A DNA stretch of 64,000 bases from Straminergon stramineum (GCA_963920665.1 OY987267.1:22568001-22632000); one strand, 5' to 3'; shown: positions 1 through 12,698, numbered from the stretch's first letter. Notes: generated by a model from the sequence alone, not told the origin. Numbers and translations: made by a program.

Positions 1-1251
1 TACTGGAACTCAAATCTAAAGTACAACATGATCTATCAAGCCTTTTTCTTTGCAAATAAGCATTTGCAAGATCACGGTTGTTTTGTGGTGTTCCACTCAT
101 GGAGCATGGATGCCAAAAGCACCATTGCCGGACTATGTGAGGAGTACCCCAATATGGTGAAAAAGAAAGAGTGGATGGACATGAATTGGTGCACTTGACA
201 TTAGCCATTGACAAGAATAATATGGTATGATTTCATTCATTCTTCAGAATTTTGTTTGCATTTTTGATCTCGTAATTTTTCTCAACTTACGTTTTATATA
301 TGTGTTATTTTATACTTGCAGACTTTGAAGTTCAACATCACCCTCTTGATAAAAGACCGTGGTGCGAAAGGGAATTCCAACTTTTCTTTCAAGCGGTCAG
401 CAACAATGTTGAAGGCCAAAGTTGACCTCAAGCGTGATGACTTGTTGATCAACTACACCACTGAGAACTCGATGTTGATCAATGACATGGATCAAATGCC
501 ATGACATGGGGCTCGAGAGAAGGATGCCTGCTTCATCCAATTTATAATTGAAGGGACTACCGAGGAGGGTAATGTAGTCCTTGATTGCTTAGCATCTACA
601 GGTAAGTTCCAATTGTCACAAGTGTATCTCTAATTTCTATGTCATATAGGAAATCATTGAGATATTGATTTGTGGATTTCTTTTCAGGTGCCTCTATTAC
701 AGCATGTCATGCAACAGGATGCCACATTATGGGATTGGAGGCAAATCAAACAATTTTTTCATCCATCCTTGAGCCCATGAAGAAGACCGCTCCTCCAGTC
801 ACAATAGTTGTTGTTAGCGAAACACCTGCAATTGTAGCATCACAAGATCTAGATGCAATGATCATAGTACCTTGCAAGTTCATTTAGTGAAATAGACCTA
901 GTAAGTAAGTTTCTACATTTTTGAATTATTGGTTTACATGGTACTTGTAATGCTTCATGAATCTAACACTCAATCATCTTTGTTTGCAACAGTGAGGGAT
1001 TGATGTCAATCGATGCAATCAAGAAGAAATGAAGACTTATCTTGAGTCCGGAAAAGTCCTTCGATCTTCCAATGTATGCAAAGCAATTAGCTTTGGCATT
1101 TGTGGAATTTGGTACTTCAAAACCCAAATACCGTAAACCTTTGTACACTTTAAATGTCTTGCAATTCATAGACAGATCAGCATCCGAGGGGAGAGAGACT
1201 TTAGATTCTTCTAGTGACATGGATTCTACAACAGAGTTTACTATGACTTAG
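1..1251 (+). pseudogene. Decayed N4/N6 DNA-methyltransferase-like gene, 5' end outside window
   Basis: The first 180 bases read in frame 1 and include CFVVFHSWSMDAKSTIAGL, which I recognise as part of a methyltransferase-like family found in plant genomes. A one-base frameshift near 190 moves the reading into HLTLAIDKNN. Three exon junctions are visible: a GTATGA donor near 229 with a TTGCAG acceptor ending at 321, and a GTAAGT donor at 602 with a TTTTCAG acceptor ending at 687. The second join is phase-perfect and gives VVLDCLASTG followed by ASITACHATGCHIMGLEA, the SAM-binding D-x-x-x-G-T/S-G type motif. A TGA at 502-504 (apparently a former Trp codon) and the frameshift show that it is dead. 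The block 1021-1251 (FDLPMYAKQLALAFVEFGT) is probably a last exon. The family assignment rests on memory of related proteins; the splice and stop observations are direct. Confidence 0.6.
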
Positions 1252-1499
1252 GCTCATGAGATTGACGTATCTTATGAGTTAACCCATTATGTTTTGATTT
1301 TCTTTATGATTGGATTTGTATGTTTTATGGCTACATGTTGAGTGATTCATTTTCCTTGACTCTCGTGCATTGTTGGTTCTTTCTTGTAGAAAGTCCTTCC
1401 AGATAAAAGTAGGGAGTAAAAGAAGAAATCATTCCAACACGAGAACATAGAAGTCTTCTTCAGAGAAATATTGTACCCTAAATCATAAACCAATTATAG

Positions 1500-1830
1500 T
1501 CTCTTACCAAAAAATAGATGATAAAAAATTCTAAACCCATACATGGATAATCATGTCCTAAAATATTACCCAAACCAAATGGGTGTAAGTAAGAACCCCA
1601 AATTCACAATACTATAGTCTTTAAGAAAAAAAATAGGGTGTGAAAAAATAATTACAACAACAAAAATCTTCTTCAAAAAATGTGGTGTGTAAAAAATTAT
1701 GAACATGATCCTAACCCAAGAGTCTTGATAAAAAAAATAGGGTGTGAAAAAAACATTACAACACCACAATCCTTATAAAAAAATAGGGTGTAGCAAGAAA
1801 ATTAGAATAAGCAATCAGGTGAAAAAAAAT
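1500..1830. repeat. Degenerate tandem repeat with AAAAAATAGGGTGTG core
   Basis: Four or five imperfect units share an A-run followed by TAGGGTGTG and another A-run, at about 1625, 1677, 1733 and 1778, spaced roughly 45-56 bases apart. The intervening sequence also repeats ATCTTCTT- and ACAACA-like words. No coding potential is visible. Confidence 0.5.
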
Positions 1831-1867
1831 TAGAATAAGAAAAAAGAATAGTATAAGAAAATGAAGA

Positions 1868-1940
1868 CCCTAACCCTAAACTAAAACGCTATGAAAATGT
1901 GACAGATAGGTGCATATAAAAATACCCTAAACCCTAAACA
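1868..1940. repeat. Short interstitial telomere-like motifs
   Basis: CCCTAACCCTAAAC lies near 1868 and ACCCTAAACCCTAAAC near 1923. These are two-unit runs of the plant telomere heptamer (CCCTAAA), too short to be a telomere. Confidence 0.5.
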
Positions 1941-4900
1941 AAATGCAAATGTCAAAGCATGTTCTTTTCCTTAAATTCATGAGTCACTCACAAATTGAGA
2001 AAACAATGAATTAACTATTCGGAAATTCAATATTTTGTGCATTCACGGTCATAGGTATATCCACAGTCATAGGAACCTCATTGGTTTTTTCCTCTTCTTT
2101 TTTTCCCGCTCACAAGCTCACAAGTTCACATGCTTGCACACTAGCAATCCTAGGTCTATATTATAGCATTGGGAATTTGGACTGTGGAGAATTGACATTA
2201 GAAGTATTTCCTTGGGTTTCTTTCTTGAAACAAATTGAAAACACATACATAAATATCCAAAATACAAAAACGAGTGACCTTAGTCACGTAAACGTTAGAC
2301 TTATTGACCTTTCTTTAGGAATTAACCCCCTGTACTATATTTCGTGGCTTTTGTTGAGTAGAAAAAATTTACATTACATAGACACACCAAACCATATGCT
2401 ATCAAAAGTCTATTAAACACTAGTAGAAACCACATTGACTACAAATTGAATAGGGACAGTTTGGCGAGTCATTGGATTTGTGTTGACAAATTTTTATTAA
2501 CACACACATAATATGTTGCCTTTGTGACTAAGATATTATATAAGAGTTTTATTTATTTTTCCATTTGTATTAGAAATAACACTTAGGATGTTAGTACAAA
2601 CTTGACTAAATTACTATGAAGCCACGTGGAAATTCTAGCAATGTACTTTTGGCTAGAGGATGTGACAACAAATTTTGTCCATAATTAGTGGATAGAATGA
2701 TGTCTACAACTACAATACATTCATTCATAGTAAGATCAAGTACTTTTCAATCATACAATGCCTTCTATGCACAAGTTGGTACATTTCTAGGTTTGGTCTA
2801 GGTAATAGGGTTTTAATATAAATCTTTCAAATATTTTAATTTTTGTTTTCATATTTTATCAATAAATATTGGTTCATGCAATGATAGATCCAACTATTTG
2901 GATATGATCTTGGAGTAATATCCTACAACTTTCACTTGACACTCATTACTAAAATATTTTTCAAAATTGCACTTCGTAGCAAATCTTCCTATTTTAGCAA
3001 ATTTGAACTATTGCAAGCATCTTCAAGAGTAAAATTCTCTTACCATGAATGTGAATAGTGTCCCAAAAATTTATTATATAATATAACACCCCTTTAAATT
3101 TTAATTGGTGAAGAAGAGTGTCTTTAAAGCATCATTGGACATGCTCTAAACATTATGTGCATAGGCTGATGAAGCCAATTACTAAACAAAGTTAGGATAT
3201 TGATATTTTGAGAAAATATTGTAGATCAATTCCTATTTTTCTAGGAGGGTTGCTATTATGTGAGCCTAGGAGCATGAGCCTATGAGCCTACAAGACTATA
3301 GAGTATAGACCTATGTTATAGATGTCTATATTATTGAAACCTTTTATGATTATAGTATAACTATATTATAGGTGTTTATATTATAAGCACCTTCAATGGT
3401 TGTAGGATATCTATTTATATATATACTCAAGGCTCACATGCTTTCATTTTCATGCTTACATATTGGCAACCAAATTGTGGTTTTCAAAGTTATGGTTTAA
3501 CTTATTTGTGCACAAAATTTGTATATAAGAATGTGCATGTCTGGTAGAAATCCGAGAATATAATTTATGCACATATTAAATTTTGGATTAATTTTCTATG
3601 AAATTTTTGAGTGATATGGCCCAAAAATTCAAATTCTTAAAGCATTGAAGAACTTGTGACAAATTTCCATTTCATAGTTCATAGTCTTTTGATACAAGAA
3701 GACATTTCTTCTTGAGAGCAATGACATAAAAAAATATGCTATTAGGCCACAATAATTGCATTTTAATAATTTAAGAAAATCTTCTTACTTTATATTTTTG
3801 AAATTTTGATGAATTAGTGATTTTTAAGGATGTTTTAATCTTTTTTATATCAAGGTCAAACAAGTCCTCCAAGTCTATGTTCCAAACATATTCATATGAT
3901 ATGTCCATTTCTTAAGCCACCAAGGACCATCCCCCAAATTATGTACATTTAGTTTTTTTAAGAAGATATTGGTGTTTGCACATTCCTTATTTATTATATT
4001 TTCTGAAAACTATGATATTTGTATTAACTTCTTGCATATTATATTGTATTCAACCACTACATCGGTACAACCAAACTATAGTCACTTGGACCCGTCCAAT
4101 TCATCATGCTAGGGGCACATTGGTAGTTAAGCTTAATTGGAAGTCAAAGAAATTATTATAAATTTGACAATGCAATGTTGTAGCATTATTAGAAGAGTTA
4201 CAAGATTATAGATTATCTTGTATTCAATTCTTTAGTGTAAATTCCTTGGCTTAACTAACTTATGTTAGAAAAATATTATAGGCAATCCAAAAATTGATTG
4301 ATATTTTATAAAAATTATATAGTTTTCTACTTTCAATAAATTTATATAATTTATTAGATTCATAAAGTATTGATGTTCAAAATTCCATATATATTGCCCT
4401 GAAATAGTTACTATATAGTATTATTATGATCCATTTATAAGTGAAGGCATGATGGCATATGTCTATGGGGGATTTGAAACAAATTACTTGTAAAAACATG
4501 GTGGATAGTGTTTTGTAAACAAACTCCCTAATCTAATCAAGTTTGTTGTACATAAACAATTTAGTTGCCCTAAGGAAATACACATTACTTTAAGAATGTG
4601 TGGGAATCAACAAACTTGAAGAAATAGACATCACGAAGCTTTATAGATCTACTTTTTGATTTTCAAAGATTAATGTTGAGGTTTGAAGGTTAATTCAAGC
4701 ACATGACCTAGTGGTATTTACCTCATCTATAAATAATAATAGTCAATTATTCTTTATGACTTTGAAAAGACATAATTAATTCCACAAATGGTTCAAAAAT
4801 TATGAAACAATTGCAACTTGATGTAGATCCATTTATCTTCATTGAACTAATTCACCTACTAGTTTTTGAATCCAACTTAGCTAAGACTTGAACTCAATCT

Positions 4901-5140
4901 TTGAAACAATGATTTATCCAATTAAAAAAGACAAGAAAATTCCAAAATTATTTGTATAACTTGAAAAAATAGTATATTAAAAAATTTTAGTTAAATTATT
5001 TGTGTAACTCAGTCATAATTATGAAATTTACAATGCATACTAATTTAAAATAGCTTGGCTCTAGAAAATTAGTGTCATGTAATCAAATTTTGTGGAATCT
5101 CACCTCTATCAAGTCATTAGGATGGTTAGAAATATTTTCT
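1941..5140. other. AT-rich intergenic sequence
   Basis: I see no coding signal here. The short open frames have no recognisable sequence and contain the usual AT-rich composition. A lone CACTAGTAGAAA motif at 2418-2429 resembles a CACTA transposon end, but I found no partner end. Confidence 0.6.
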
Positions 5141-5141
5141 T

Positions 5142-5902
5142 AACCCCTCAAGGCCTAACACCTTCTTGAGAAAAGTGGTTGTAAAAGAGCCGTCCCACTT
5201 TGATATTTTTTATACATGGATGTAATTGGGATTTTGCATTATTGCCGAACATAATTAAAGAACATTTTCTTTAGTATGCATGGAATTAATTATGGAGAAT
5301 ATTGATGGTTGGATTCTTTTATTATAACACTTTTGGATGATCAACTTAGAGGCAAAAAGCACATCTTTTAGGGAAGAAAAACTATAAGAAGATAAATAAT
5401 GCTCTTTTATCTTCCTAAAAAATTTAGATATAAATCAAAGGCTAATGAAGTATTTATTGAACTTAAAAAATGGAAAAAGAAACCTCGCAAATTCATATAC
5501 ATTTTCAAACGAAAATGAGTATAAAAGCCAAAAATGACTAAGTTGGAGCCTACAAAATTTAATAATAATGCATACATACATACATACACACACATATGTG
5601 TCAATTTTTGAAATTCAATGGTTGATGTTATCAAAATCTCTATTGGAACATCCTCAAAAAACTTTTCTACCAATCCTTTCACTCAGACCCTATCCAAAAT
5701 TTATGCTCGCTCTCCTTTGTATAAGACTATATTTTCTAAATACAGTTTTCAATACTTCATGCAAAAATGCAAAAAGTATGTCAACTCATTATTCTACAAG
5801 ACCCTACTTTACAAAATATTGAGATTGTTTTACCCTATTAAGAATTTTGCCATTGAAAATTTGATGATGACACATTCTATTCTTTTGGGTCTTGAGGGGT
5901 AA
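5142..5902. mobile_element. Possible TTAA-bounded element, diverged
   Basis: The left boundary TTAACCCCTCAAGGCC at about 5142 is mirrored by TCTTGAGGGGTAA ending at about 5902. The termini resemble those of the two better TTAA-bounded elements at 6163 and 42016. The right end lacks one base of the TTAA. A short CA/TA microsatellite (CATACATACA type) lies at 5570-5600. No transposase is visible inside. Confidence 0.3.
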
Positions 5903-6162
5903 CTAAGCTTAATGTTTTAAGAGCACAATATTTTTGGTATTCTATTAATTTTTTATATTTTGTTTTTCTTGTTTTGTTTTGTTTTCAAAACTTTTTGTAT
6001 TTTTAGTATTCCGTTACTATTCCTAAATTCAAGTATGAAATGGGATTACTTTACCTTTGGAGTAGGGTCGGGTGGTTGGCACATTGATGCTAGATAATTT
6101 CTTAAAATTCCCAAAGTAGAATCAGCACTTCATGATATAATTTCTAAAAATTATGCATTGTA

Positions 6163-6742
6163 TTAACTCCTAAAGGATGAGCGACATTTTGGGCACAAAT
6201 TGTGAAAAACTACCACTTTGAGGGTAGTAAGAAAAAAAATGAAAAAAAAAGAGTTTTTTTTCAAAATTCCATTGTATAAATTTGAACTAGACTACTATGG
6301 GAATGTATGGAAACAATTTCAGAAACTTTGATAGCATGGATTGAAAGATTGTAACATTTGAAGTTAGAAGAAATTTTTTTTGCCCTTAGTTGACAGGGCT
6401 AGAAGACTTTAACTCCTCCAAAAGTGAGATTTTTACAATATACATGGTTATTTTTTCAAACATTTACATCTTCTATCATATAAGTTACATACCTATCAAA
6501 TTTCAGAAGTAAAGGAGGAGTTTTGCAAAAGGTACCTGATCCAAAAAAATTGGGGGGCTAGATAACTTTTGATCCGAGCACCTGATAAGGAAAAAAAATG
6601 ATATTTCTATTGAAGGGGTAAGGGGGTACATGTTCACACCTTTTGTCAAAATTTCGTGAACATCCAACGGAAATTGACTTCACAAGAATCCACCCAGATT
6701 TCGATTGTTTGTTCAATAGACAATTGTCCTTTAGGGGTTAAG
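6163..6742. mobile_element. TTAA-bounded non-autonomous element, copy 1
   Basis: The left end reads TTAACTCCTAAAGGA and the right end GTCCTTTAGGGGTTAA, so the termini are inverted repeats with TTAA at both outer edges. Length is 580 bases, almost identical to the 579-base element at 42016-42594, which has the identical 16-base right end. There is no coding capacity. TTAA flanks plus CCC termini are what piggyBac-type MITEs show, but the class is an inference; TTAA could also simply be part of the terminal repeat. Confidence 0.5.
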
Positions 6743-6825
6743 AAGCATTTAGCACTTTCGGCAATTAGTTTCAAAAGTCACATAATTTGATATGGAAGAT
6801 GTCATCATGTCAAGAAGACAAGTTC

Positions 6826-6925
6826 TTTATACAAATGGGGTGGTAGGAGGTGAAACAACTCATGTGGGATATGTCAATTAGAATTAGTAGGAGCTCAACC
6901 ACTCATCTTTAAATTGTCCCATACC
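6826..6925. repeat. Solo arm of the GGGGTGGTAGGAGGT foldback family
   Basis: The segment carries TACAAATGGGGTGGTAGG followed by an AACTCATGTGGGATATGT-like stretch, matching the outer arm of the large foldback at 34953-35531 and the hairpin at 55300-55471. I see no mirrored second arm, so this looks like a truncated copy. Confidence 0.5.
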
Positions 6926-7685
6926 TTTTGAAGATTCATGATGGACAATGAATTTCATTATATAAGCAACCTTTCCATCCAAAATAATTACTACATATCA
7001 ATGAAATATCCCCCTCACTTTGCAAACAAGAACTTTCTAAATGGTAGATGGTAGTTAAACATCATTTTAGCTTTTTTGCCTAATACTAAATTTTTTTTGG
7101 TTTACAACAACTTGGTCATTTAATTCTTTTTGAATTCAACAATTTCTCTCTTTCTTTTTCTTTTTCTTTCATTTTCTTAAAAATAATTATTTTCCATTGT
7201 CGCATTATATATGCATTCATTATGTACAAATACACAATTGTTTGTTAAATTAGAGGATTTTTTTAAGAGTCTCAAGAAACAAATGGGGTCATACTCCACT
7301 TGAACTTTTTTTTTTACCTCTATTTGACAAACATTTGAATTTAGTTCTTTGATTTCTATACTTGAAGACATTTTAATATTTTAGTTTGTATGTTTGAAGT
7401 TATAAAAACAAAAGGTGAAACTTGTTTGACCTGTTTTTGGTTGTTTCTAATGGATTAGAAGTTCACATAAATAATTTAGATAGACTTATGAAGGATAGGA
7501 GGTGGCTCATGGATGTATGGTGGCCCATGTGGCATTTTAGTGGCCACAATCCACTTATTTAGGTGGATGGAGGTTGAGGTTAAGGGTCATCTTCTTCCTT
7601 CTCCTTGTTTGCTTAGAGGAAGCCGTGACTTTGGGGAATCATTACACATTGTACATGGAGAATTTTGTGATTCCGAAAAGCTATC

Positions 7686-8035
7686 ACTCATTAAGTTTGG
7701 AGTTAGTATGAAAAATTTATGAGCTTGAGAATGAAGTGTTGTGAAGTTACTTTGGGTTTTTAAGAGGGAGAACTTTGGTCGACTATTAAAGTCGGACAAT
7801 ATCTTAGTTTTGAATTAAACTTAGAGAGGTTGTAGATATTCATGTTAGCTTTCTAAAATTCTAATATTTTCTTAGTTTAGAGCTAGTATGTGAAAGTTAT
7901 GAGCTTGAGAGTGAAGTGTTGAAGAGCTACCTTGGGTTTTCATGAGAGTGAACTTTGATCGACTATAAAAATTGGGCAGTATCTTAAGTTTGAGTGAATT
8001 TTTAGAGAGGTTGTAGAATTTTATGTTATCTTTTC
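7686..8035. repeat. Two-copy tandem duplication, about 175 bp
   Basis: Two consecutive units share TTATGAGCTTGAGA, GAAGTGTTG, TTGGGTTTT, GATCGACTAT-like and TTAGAGAGGTTGTAG words in the same order, starting near 7686 and 7864. The copies have diverged moderately. No coding role is visible. Confidence 0.65.
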
Positions 8036-8611
8036 ATGGACATATCACACTCTTAGTTTGGAATTGTAAAGTGATTGTAACACTCATTCTTATACCAAAC
8101 ACTTCTCCAAGGGGAGTTTATGGAGGGTATGAGCTTTTTTTTTACTATCTTTTAGAATGTATATTGAGACTCCATGACATCTTGTGAGGGATAATGGAGA
8201 TGTGATATTTTATTTGTTCATATAGCATCATCTGGGGGTTTATCATTTTGTTTGTGAGTTTATATGACCATAGGATCTTACATATTCTAGGCCACATCTA
8301 ATTGCAACTAAAAACTCTATGTTTTCTTAAGGCAAGGCCTCTCTATATGACACCGCCAACCATGTTTGATAGCTCCAGTGTTAGATGGATGATTGTCAAA
8401 AAGATTTATTTTATATTCCATAATACTTTGTATGCTAGAATTACTCACTATCAACATACTTTATAAAATTGAACTTCATTCTATGTCTGTGTAAAGACTT
8501 GGTGGATACTATCTCTGTATATACTATATGTGTACATACTATCTGAGTTTATACAAACGATCATGCTAATGAACTCAAAATCTAACATCTATTCCGACTT
8601 GCTAGAGCCCA

Positions 8612-10010
8612 GAACTTGCTAAAATCAACATCAAATTTAAATCACTACTTCTCGAGATTAGGATGTCGGGAAAGTTCCATTTTTTGGAAATTATCAAAAG
8701 AACTCTAAATCAAACAACTCAATATCTAAAAATTTAGTCTCTAACAACTCAGTATCTTACAACTTAGTATTTAACTTTAAACGATTAGAACATGGAATCT
8801 AGTGTAGCAAAGTATTTCAACTTACAATTCTATGGGGCCAGCTAAAGCAGCAGCCTTAGCTGTTGGATCCGACACTGACAGGGAAAAGACAAGCTAGACC
8901 CTTGATATTTTGGAAACGGGAAATTCATAAAGGAATTTGAAGGGCTTTTGACTTTTTCTTCAAGCTAAAATATGTAGGCAAAACCGCCACCGTAGGAGAC
9001 TCGTCCTACGAGTATGAGCTTGTATGAAATCAATGGCAAATTTAAATCATAAACTCTCGAGATCAAGATGTGGGGAAGAGCTACATTTGCTGGAAACTAT
9101 TGAAACTAAAAACAATCTAATAGCTCAGTATCCAAGAACTCTGTCGACTAGTAAGAGTTGAGGACTTGCTGAAATCAATGGCAGATTTAAATTACAAACT
9201 CCCAAGATCATGATGCAGGGAAGAGCTCCCTTTTTTGGAAATGATCAAAAGTACTCAAAATCAAACAACTCAGTATCTAAAAATTTAGTCTCTAACAACT
9301 TAGTATTTAATACCCTACGATCAATGCTTGGAATCTAATGTAGCAAAATATTTCAACGCATGATTCTAGGGGGTCCATTGGAGGCACTATCCATAGCCGT
9401 TGGATCCGACACTCACAGGGGAAAGACAAGTTGGACCCCTAATATTCTAGAAACGGGAAATTCCCAAAGGAATTTGAAGGACTTCTGACGGTTTCTTCAA
9501 GCTAAAATACGTGGGCAAAATCGCCTCCACAAGAGACTTGTCATACAAGTATGAGCTCGTATGAAATCAATGACAAATTTAAATCACAAACTCCCGAGAT
9601 CAAGACGCAAGGATGACATGAATTTGCTGAAAACTATTGAAACAAAAAAGAATCTAACAGCTCAATCCAAGAACTCTGTTGACCGGCAGGATCCGAGGAA
9701 TGTTGAAATCAACGGCAAATTAAATCACAACCTCCCAAGATCACAACGCGGGGATTCGCTCCATTTTTTTGAAATTATCAAAAGAACTGAACATCTAACA
9801 ACTTAGTGTCTACTAACTTAGACTCTAATAACTCAATATTTCACTTTCTAGAACGAGAACCTAGAATGTAATGAAGCAAAATATTTTGACGTAGAAATTT
9901 GGAGGATCTAGCGAAGGCATCATCAATTGCTGTTGGATCTAACACTCACAGAGGAAACACCAACCGGACCCCTGATATTCTGGAAACAGGAAATTCTCAA
10001 ATAAATTTGA
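8612..10010. repeat. Tandem array of a ~545-bp complex unit, 2.6 copies
   Basis: The word series GAACTTGCTAAAATCAA, TTGGAAATTATCAAAAG, TTAGTCTCTAACAACT, GCTGTTGGATCCGACACT, GGAAACGGGAAATTC and TTCAAGCTAAAATA recurs in order from about 8612, 9161 and 9695, giving periods near 549 and 534. Each unit also contains an internal half-unit duplication of the AAATCAATGGCAAATTTAAATCA segment. The third copy is truncated near 10010. Open frames across it are shadows of the repeat. Confidence 0.75.
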
Positions 10011-10479
10011 AGGGGTCCTACCTGTATGTGAAGAATGAGATTGAACCAACCTCTAATTTGGAACAATGACTTCTCTTGTCAAATCAAACAAAAGTACACC
10101 AAAACCAGAATCTTACGAAGTAGGATCGACGATTTCCAACAGAGCAGGTGGTTTTCTAAAGTTGTGAATGTAAATGCCATGGAATGAAGATGTCTTGACA
10201 CTATAGTTCTTGAGGGAACATATCTCAGTCAAGAAAAAATAAAAGAACTTCAAACCAAAATTCCATACTTGCAACATTTGATAAGTTGGAGCCTCCTATC
10301 AACTTCCTTCCTCTTAATTTGTGTCTCCTTTGGATTGACTCGTGTTCCTCTCATCCTCCCCTACAATATTCCAAGTAATCTAAAAATCAAAAGTTGAGGG
10401 CAATGAAGATTCAAGAATGCCAAGTATTGATTTCGAGATTCTTTAGTCCTTATCGATGAACCAAGAGAAGGTGGGTCAT

Positions 10480-10690
10480 AGCAGGAGAGAAGCAAGGTTG
10501 CACTAGAAGAGGAAGTTGGTCGCACAGGAAGAGAACCTAGGTGTGCACAGGGAGAGAAGCTCGGCTTGTATATGAAAGAGCTCAGTTTGCATAGGCAGAG
10601 AAGCTTGGTGCACATAGGCAGAGATCGTCAGTCCTCATAACAAGAGAATCTCATTCCAAAGAGGCACCAAAAGAGGAACCTCGTTGCCAC
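10480..10690. repeat. Minisatellite, ~32-35 bp purine-rich unit
   Basis: Words of the form AGAGAAGCTYGG followed by a GCACATAGG-like stretch recur about five times between 10490 and 10640, with degenerate copies on each side. The strand is purine-rich. Open frames on either strand follow the repeat and are not treated as genes. Confidence 0.5.
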
Positions 10691-10904
10691 AAAATCCGGC
10701 TAAGCGCACTTCATTGCTTTCCACCCATCCAAGAATTTATGGAAGTTTCTATTTCAACCTTGAGATCTAGATTGTATGTGCTTTAGAATCCTATGCAGCT
10801 ATTACTCTGTTGACACATATGAATTCTAGACATTTTGGCCAAGTTAGATTATTTCAACCAAGTTCTTTTGAAGAAGTGCTCCTGGAATGAATTGGAGAAA
10901 AGCA

Positions 10905-11400
10905 AAGGGTGAATTGATACCCTCGATTGGGCTAGGGTGGATTGACCCTGTCGCTTGTCTCCAAGTCAAAACTCTAAAATTTATATATTTTCCACACATG
11001 ATAAAATTTGGAGATTTTGAATTCATATTTGCAAGCACAAGCCCCAAATTTGCTAGGAGGGGTAGAGAAGATAAATTAGTGAAGCACACAATAAGGGGTC
11101 TTTTTTTTAAATGCACCCTTGAAATGATTTGGGGGGACGAGAGAGGGGGGGTCAATCCACCCCAGCCCTCGGTCGTTTCCAAGGGAAAATCTTGAAATTT
11201 TGTTTTATCATGCATTAAATATTTTTGTAATTTTGAATTTATATTTGCAATCAGAGGCCCCCAATTTCTAGAAGGGGTCTATTGGATATTTTAATTAAAC
11301 CCAAAATAGGGGTGTTTTTATTTACAGATACCCTTGGATGGAATAAGGGGGGATAAGCGAGGGGATCAATTTTCACCGGCTCGGGGAACAAGCGAGGGTG
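10905..11400. repeat. Diverged ~245-bp direct duplication with polypurine runs
   Basis: Both units contain a TTATCATG- or ATGATAAA-flanked stretch, then TTTGAATTYATATTTGCAA, then CCCCAAATTTGCTAG or CCCCCAATTTCTAG, and an AGGGGT(C/G)T block. A GGTGGATTGACCC / GGTCAATCCACCCC inverted pair brackets the first unit (about 10938 and 11150). Open frames of about 100-120 codons on both strands here look like by-products. Confidence 0.55.
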
Positions 11401-11828
11401 TCACTTCACACGGATCCAATTAACTAATGCTATTGACCACTAACCACTTAAAAGTCCTTTTTTGGATGATGAAAATGTAGAACCTCAAGGTTCATCCTTG
11501 TAAATACATGGCTCAAAGTCATTATAATCTATGGACATACGTTCTGAAGTTGTTGTCCTATGTCAAGGTGACAACGTCGTATTTGATGTTACTAGAGTAC
11601 CTATTTTTCTAAAATTACAAATGTGACTATGTCAACTAGCTGAACTTCATGTCCTTTGTTCAGAATTGGATTTCCCAATATGACGTCATAGGTTAAGGAA
11701 GCCCTAAAATGTCCAAAAATCAACATGTGCCCTATACCTAAGTTAAAATACATTGCAACAAATTATACTCAGAAAATGATCATATTTATCTTGTAGTTGA
11801 AATTTGAAGGAATTTTAGAACTTTTCAT

Positions 11829-11950
11829 TCAAAATTTAGAAGTAACAAATGGTGACAACATTGGTGAATCTAACTGTACATATGGAATGTATTAATCAAA
11901 ATTTAGAAGTAACAAATGGTGACAACATTGGTGAATCTAACCATATATAT
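11829..11950. repeat. 67-bp tandem repeat interrupted by the GC-rich foldback
   Basis: Two units starting at 11829 and 11896 share TCAAAATTTAGAAGTAACAA and the following GGTGACAACATTGGTGAATC. A third unit is split: its start is at 11941 and its continuation (TATATATGGAATGTATTGAT, then TCAAAATCTAGAA) resumes at 15379, just beyond the foldback. This gives the pre-insertion structure directly. Confidence 0.75.
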
Positions 11951-12064
11951 TAGGGTTGACGAAAGTGAGTGTCCTAGGCAAAATCGCGTCCAAAAATCGG
12001 CCGTCCGGACTCCACGGACGCTGCGTCTCCAGTGGGTAAAAAATGTCATCCGCAAATTTATCCT

Positions 12065-12255
12065 AGGTAAATGCGGTTAGGCAGTTGAGCGGGTAGGTGG
12101 TCAAGCGATCGGGCGGATGAGCAATCAGGCAGATGGGCAGATAGGTAGTTAGGCGATCGAGCGGATAGGCAGACGGGCAGTCGAGCGGATGGCAGGTCAG
12201 GTGGACGGTAGATGGGCGGTCGAGCAGATGGACAGTCGAGCGGATGGGTAATCAG
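12065..12255. repeat. GC-rich minisatellite, left arm
   Basis: Short degenerate units such as GGGCAGTCGAGCGGAT and GGCGATCGAGCGGATAGG recur roughly every 16-24 bases. The strand is G-rich, and the complement gives the CCGCTCGA / CCGTCC words seen in the right arm. Confidence 0.7.
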
Positions 12256-12298
12256 TTGGGGGACGCTCACTATGTAGTCACAGCAACTTTCAGTTGCA

Positions 12299-12417
12299 AT
12301 TTCCGAATTCGTTTTTTAGAATTTTGGGGCGCATATTATTCCGTTGGAAAGGTCTTGCAAATACCTTTCCAATGGTATATCACACGCCCTCAAACACCAA
12401 AATCTTCACTCGGAAAT
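12299..12417. repeat. Hairpin module A
   Basis: Starting at TTTCCGAATTCG, one arm contains TTTTGGGGCGCATATTATTC and CGTTGGAAAGGT. After a nine-base loop, the other arm reads ACCTTTCCAATGGTATATCA, CACGCCC and finally TCGGAAA. The module is preceded by CGCTCACTATGTAGTCACAG. It is near-identical to modules B and C. Confidence 0.7.
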
Positions 12418-12578
12418 GCCAAAAGAAGTATGATGCTTCAAAAAGTGAGTGTCTGCTTTAGTGTTTGCCCGTCCGCCCTCCCGTCCGCGCCCCCCCCCCC
12501 ATCCACTTGGCAGACGGGCGGATGGGCGATGAGTAGAGTAGACACTCACTATGTAGTCACAGCAACTTTCAGTTGCAA

Positions 12579-12698
12579 TTTTCGAATTTATTTCTTAGAA
12601 TTTTGGGGCGCATAATATACCATTGGAAAGGTCTTGCTAATACCTTTCCAATGGTATATCACACGCCCTCAAACACCAAAATCTCCAATCGGAAATGC
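12579..12698. repeat. Hairpin module B
   Basis: Same layout and orientation as module A: a TTTTGGGGCGCATAATATAC arm, the loop CTTGCTAAT, an ACCTTTCCAATGGTATATCA arm and a terminal TCGGAAA. It is preceded again by CACTCACTATGTAGTCACAG and followed by a GTTTGCCCGTCCGCC tract. Confidence 0.7.

Noticed and set aside
2418..2429. CACTAGTAGAAA motif resembling a CACTA transposon end
   Set aside because: No inverted partner, subterminal repeat or duplication was found.
10844..11215. 123-codon minus-strand and 102-codon plus-strand frames
   Set aside because: Both lie on a duplicated repeat unit and have no recognisable protein features.
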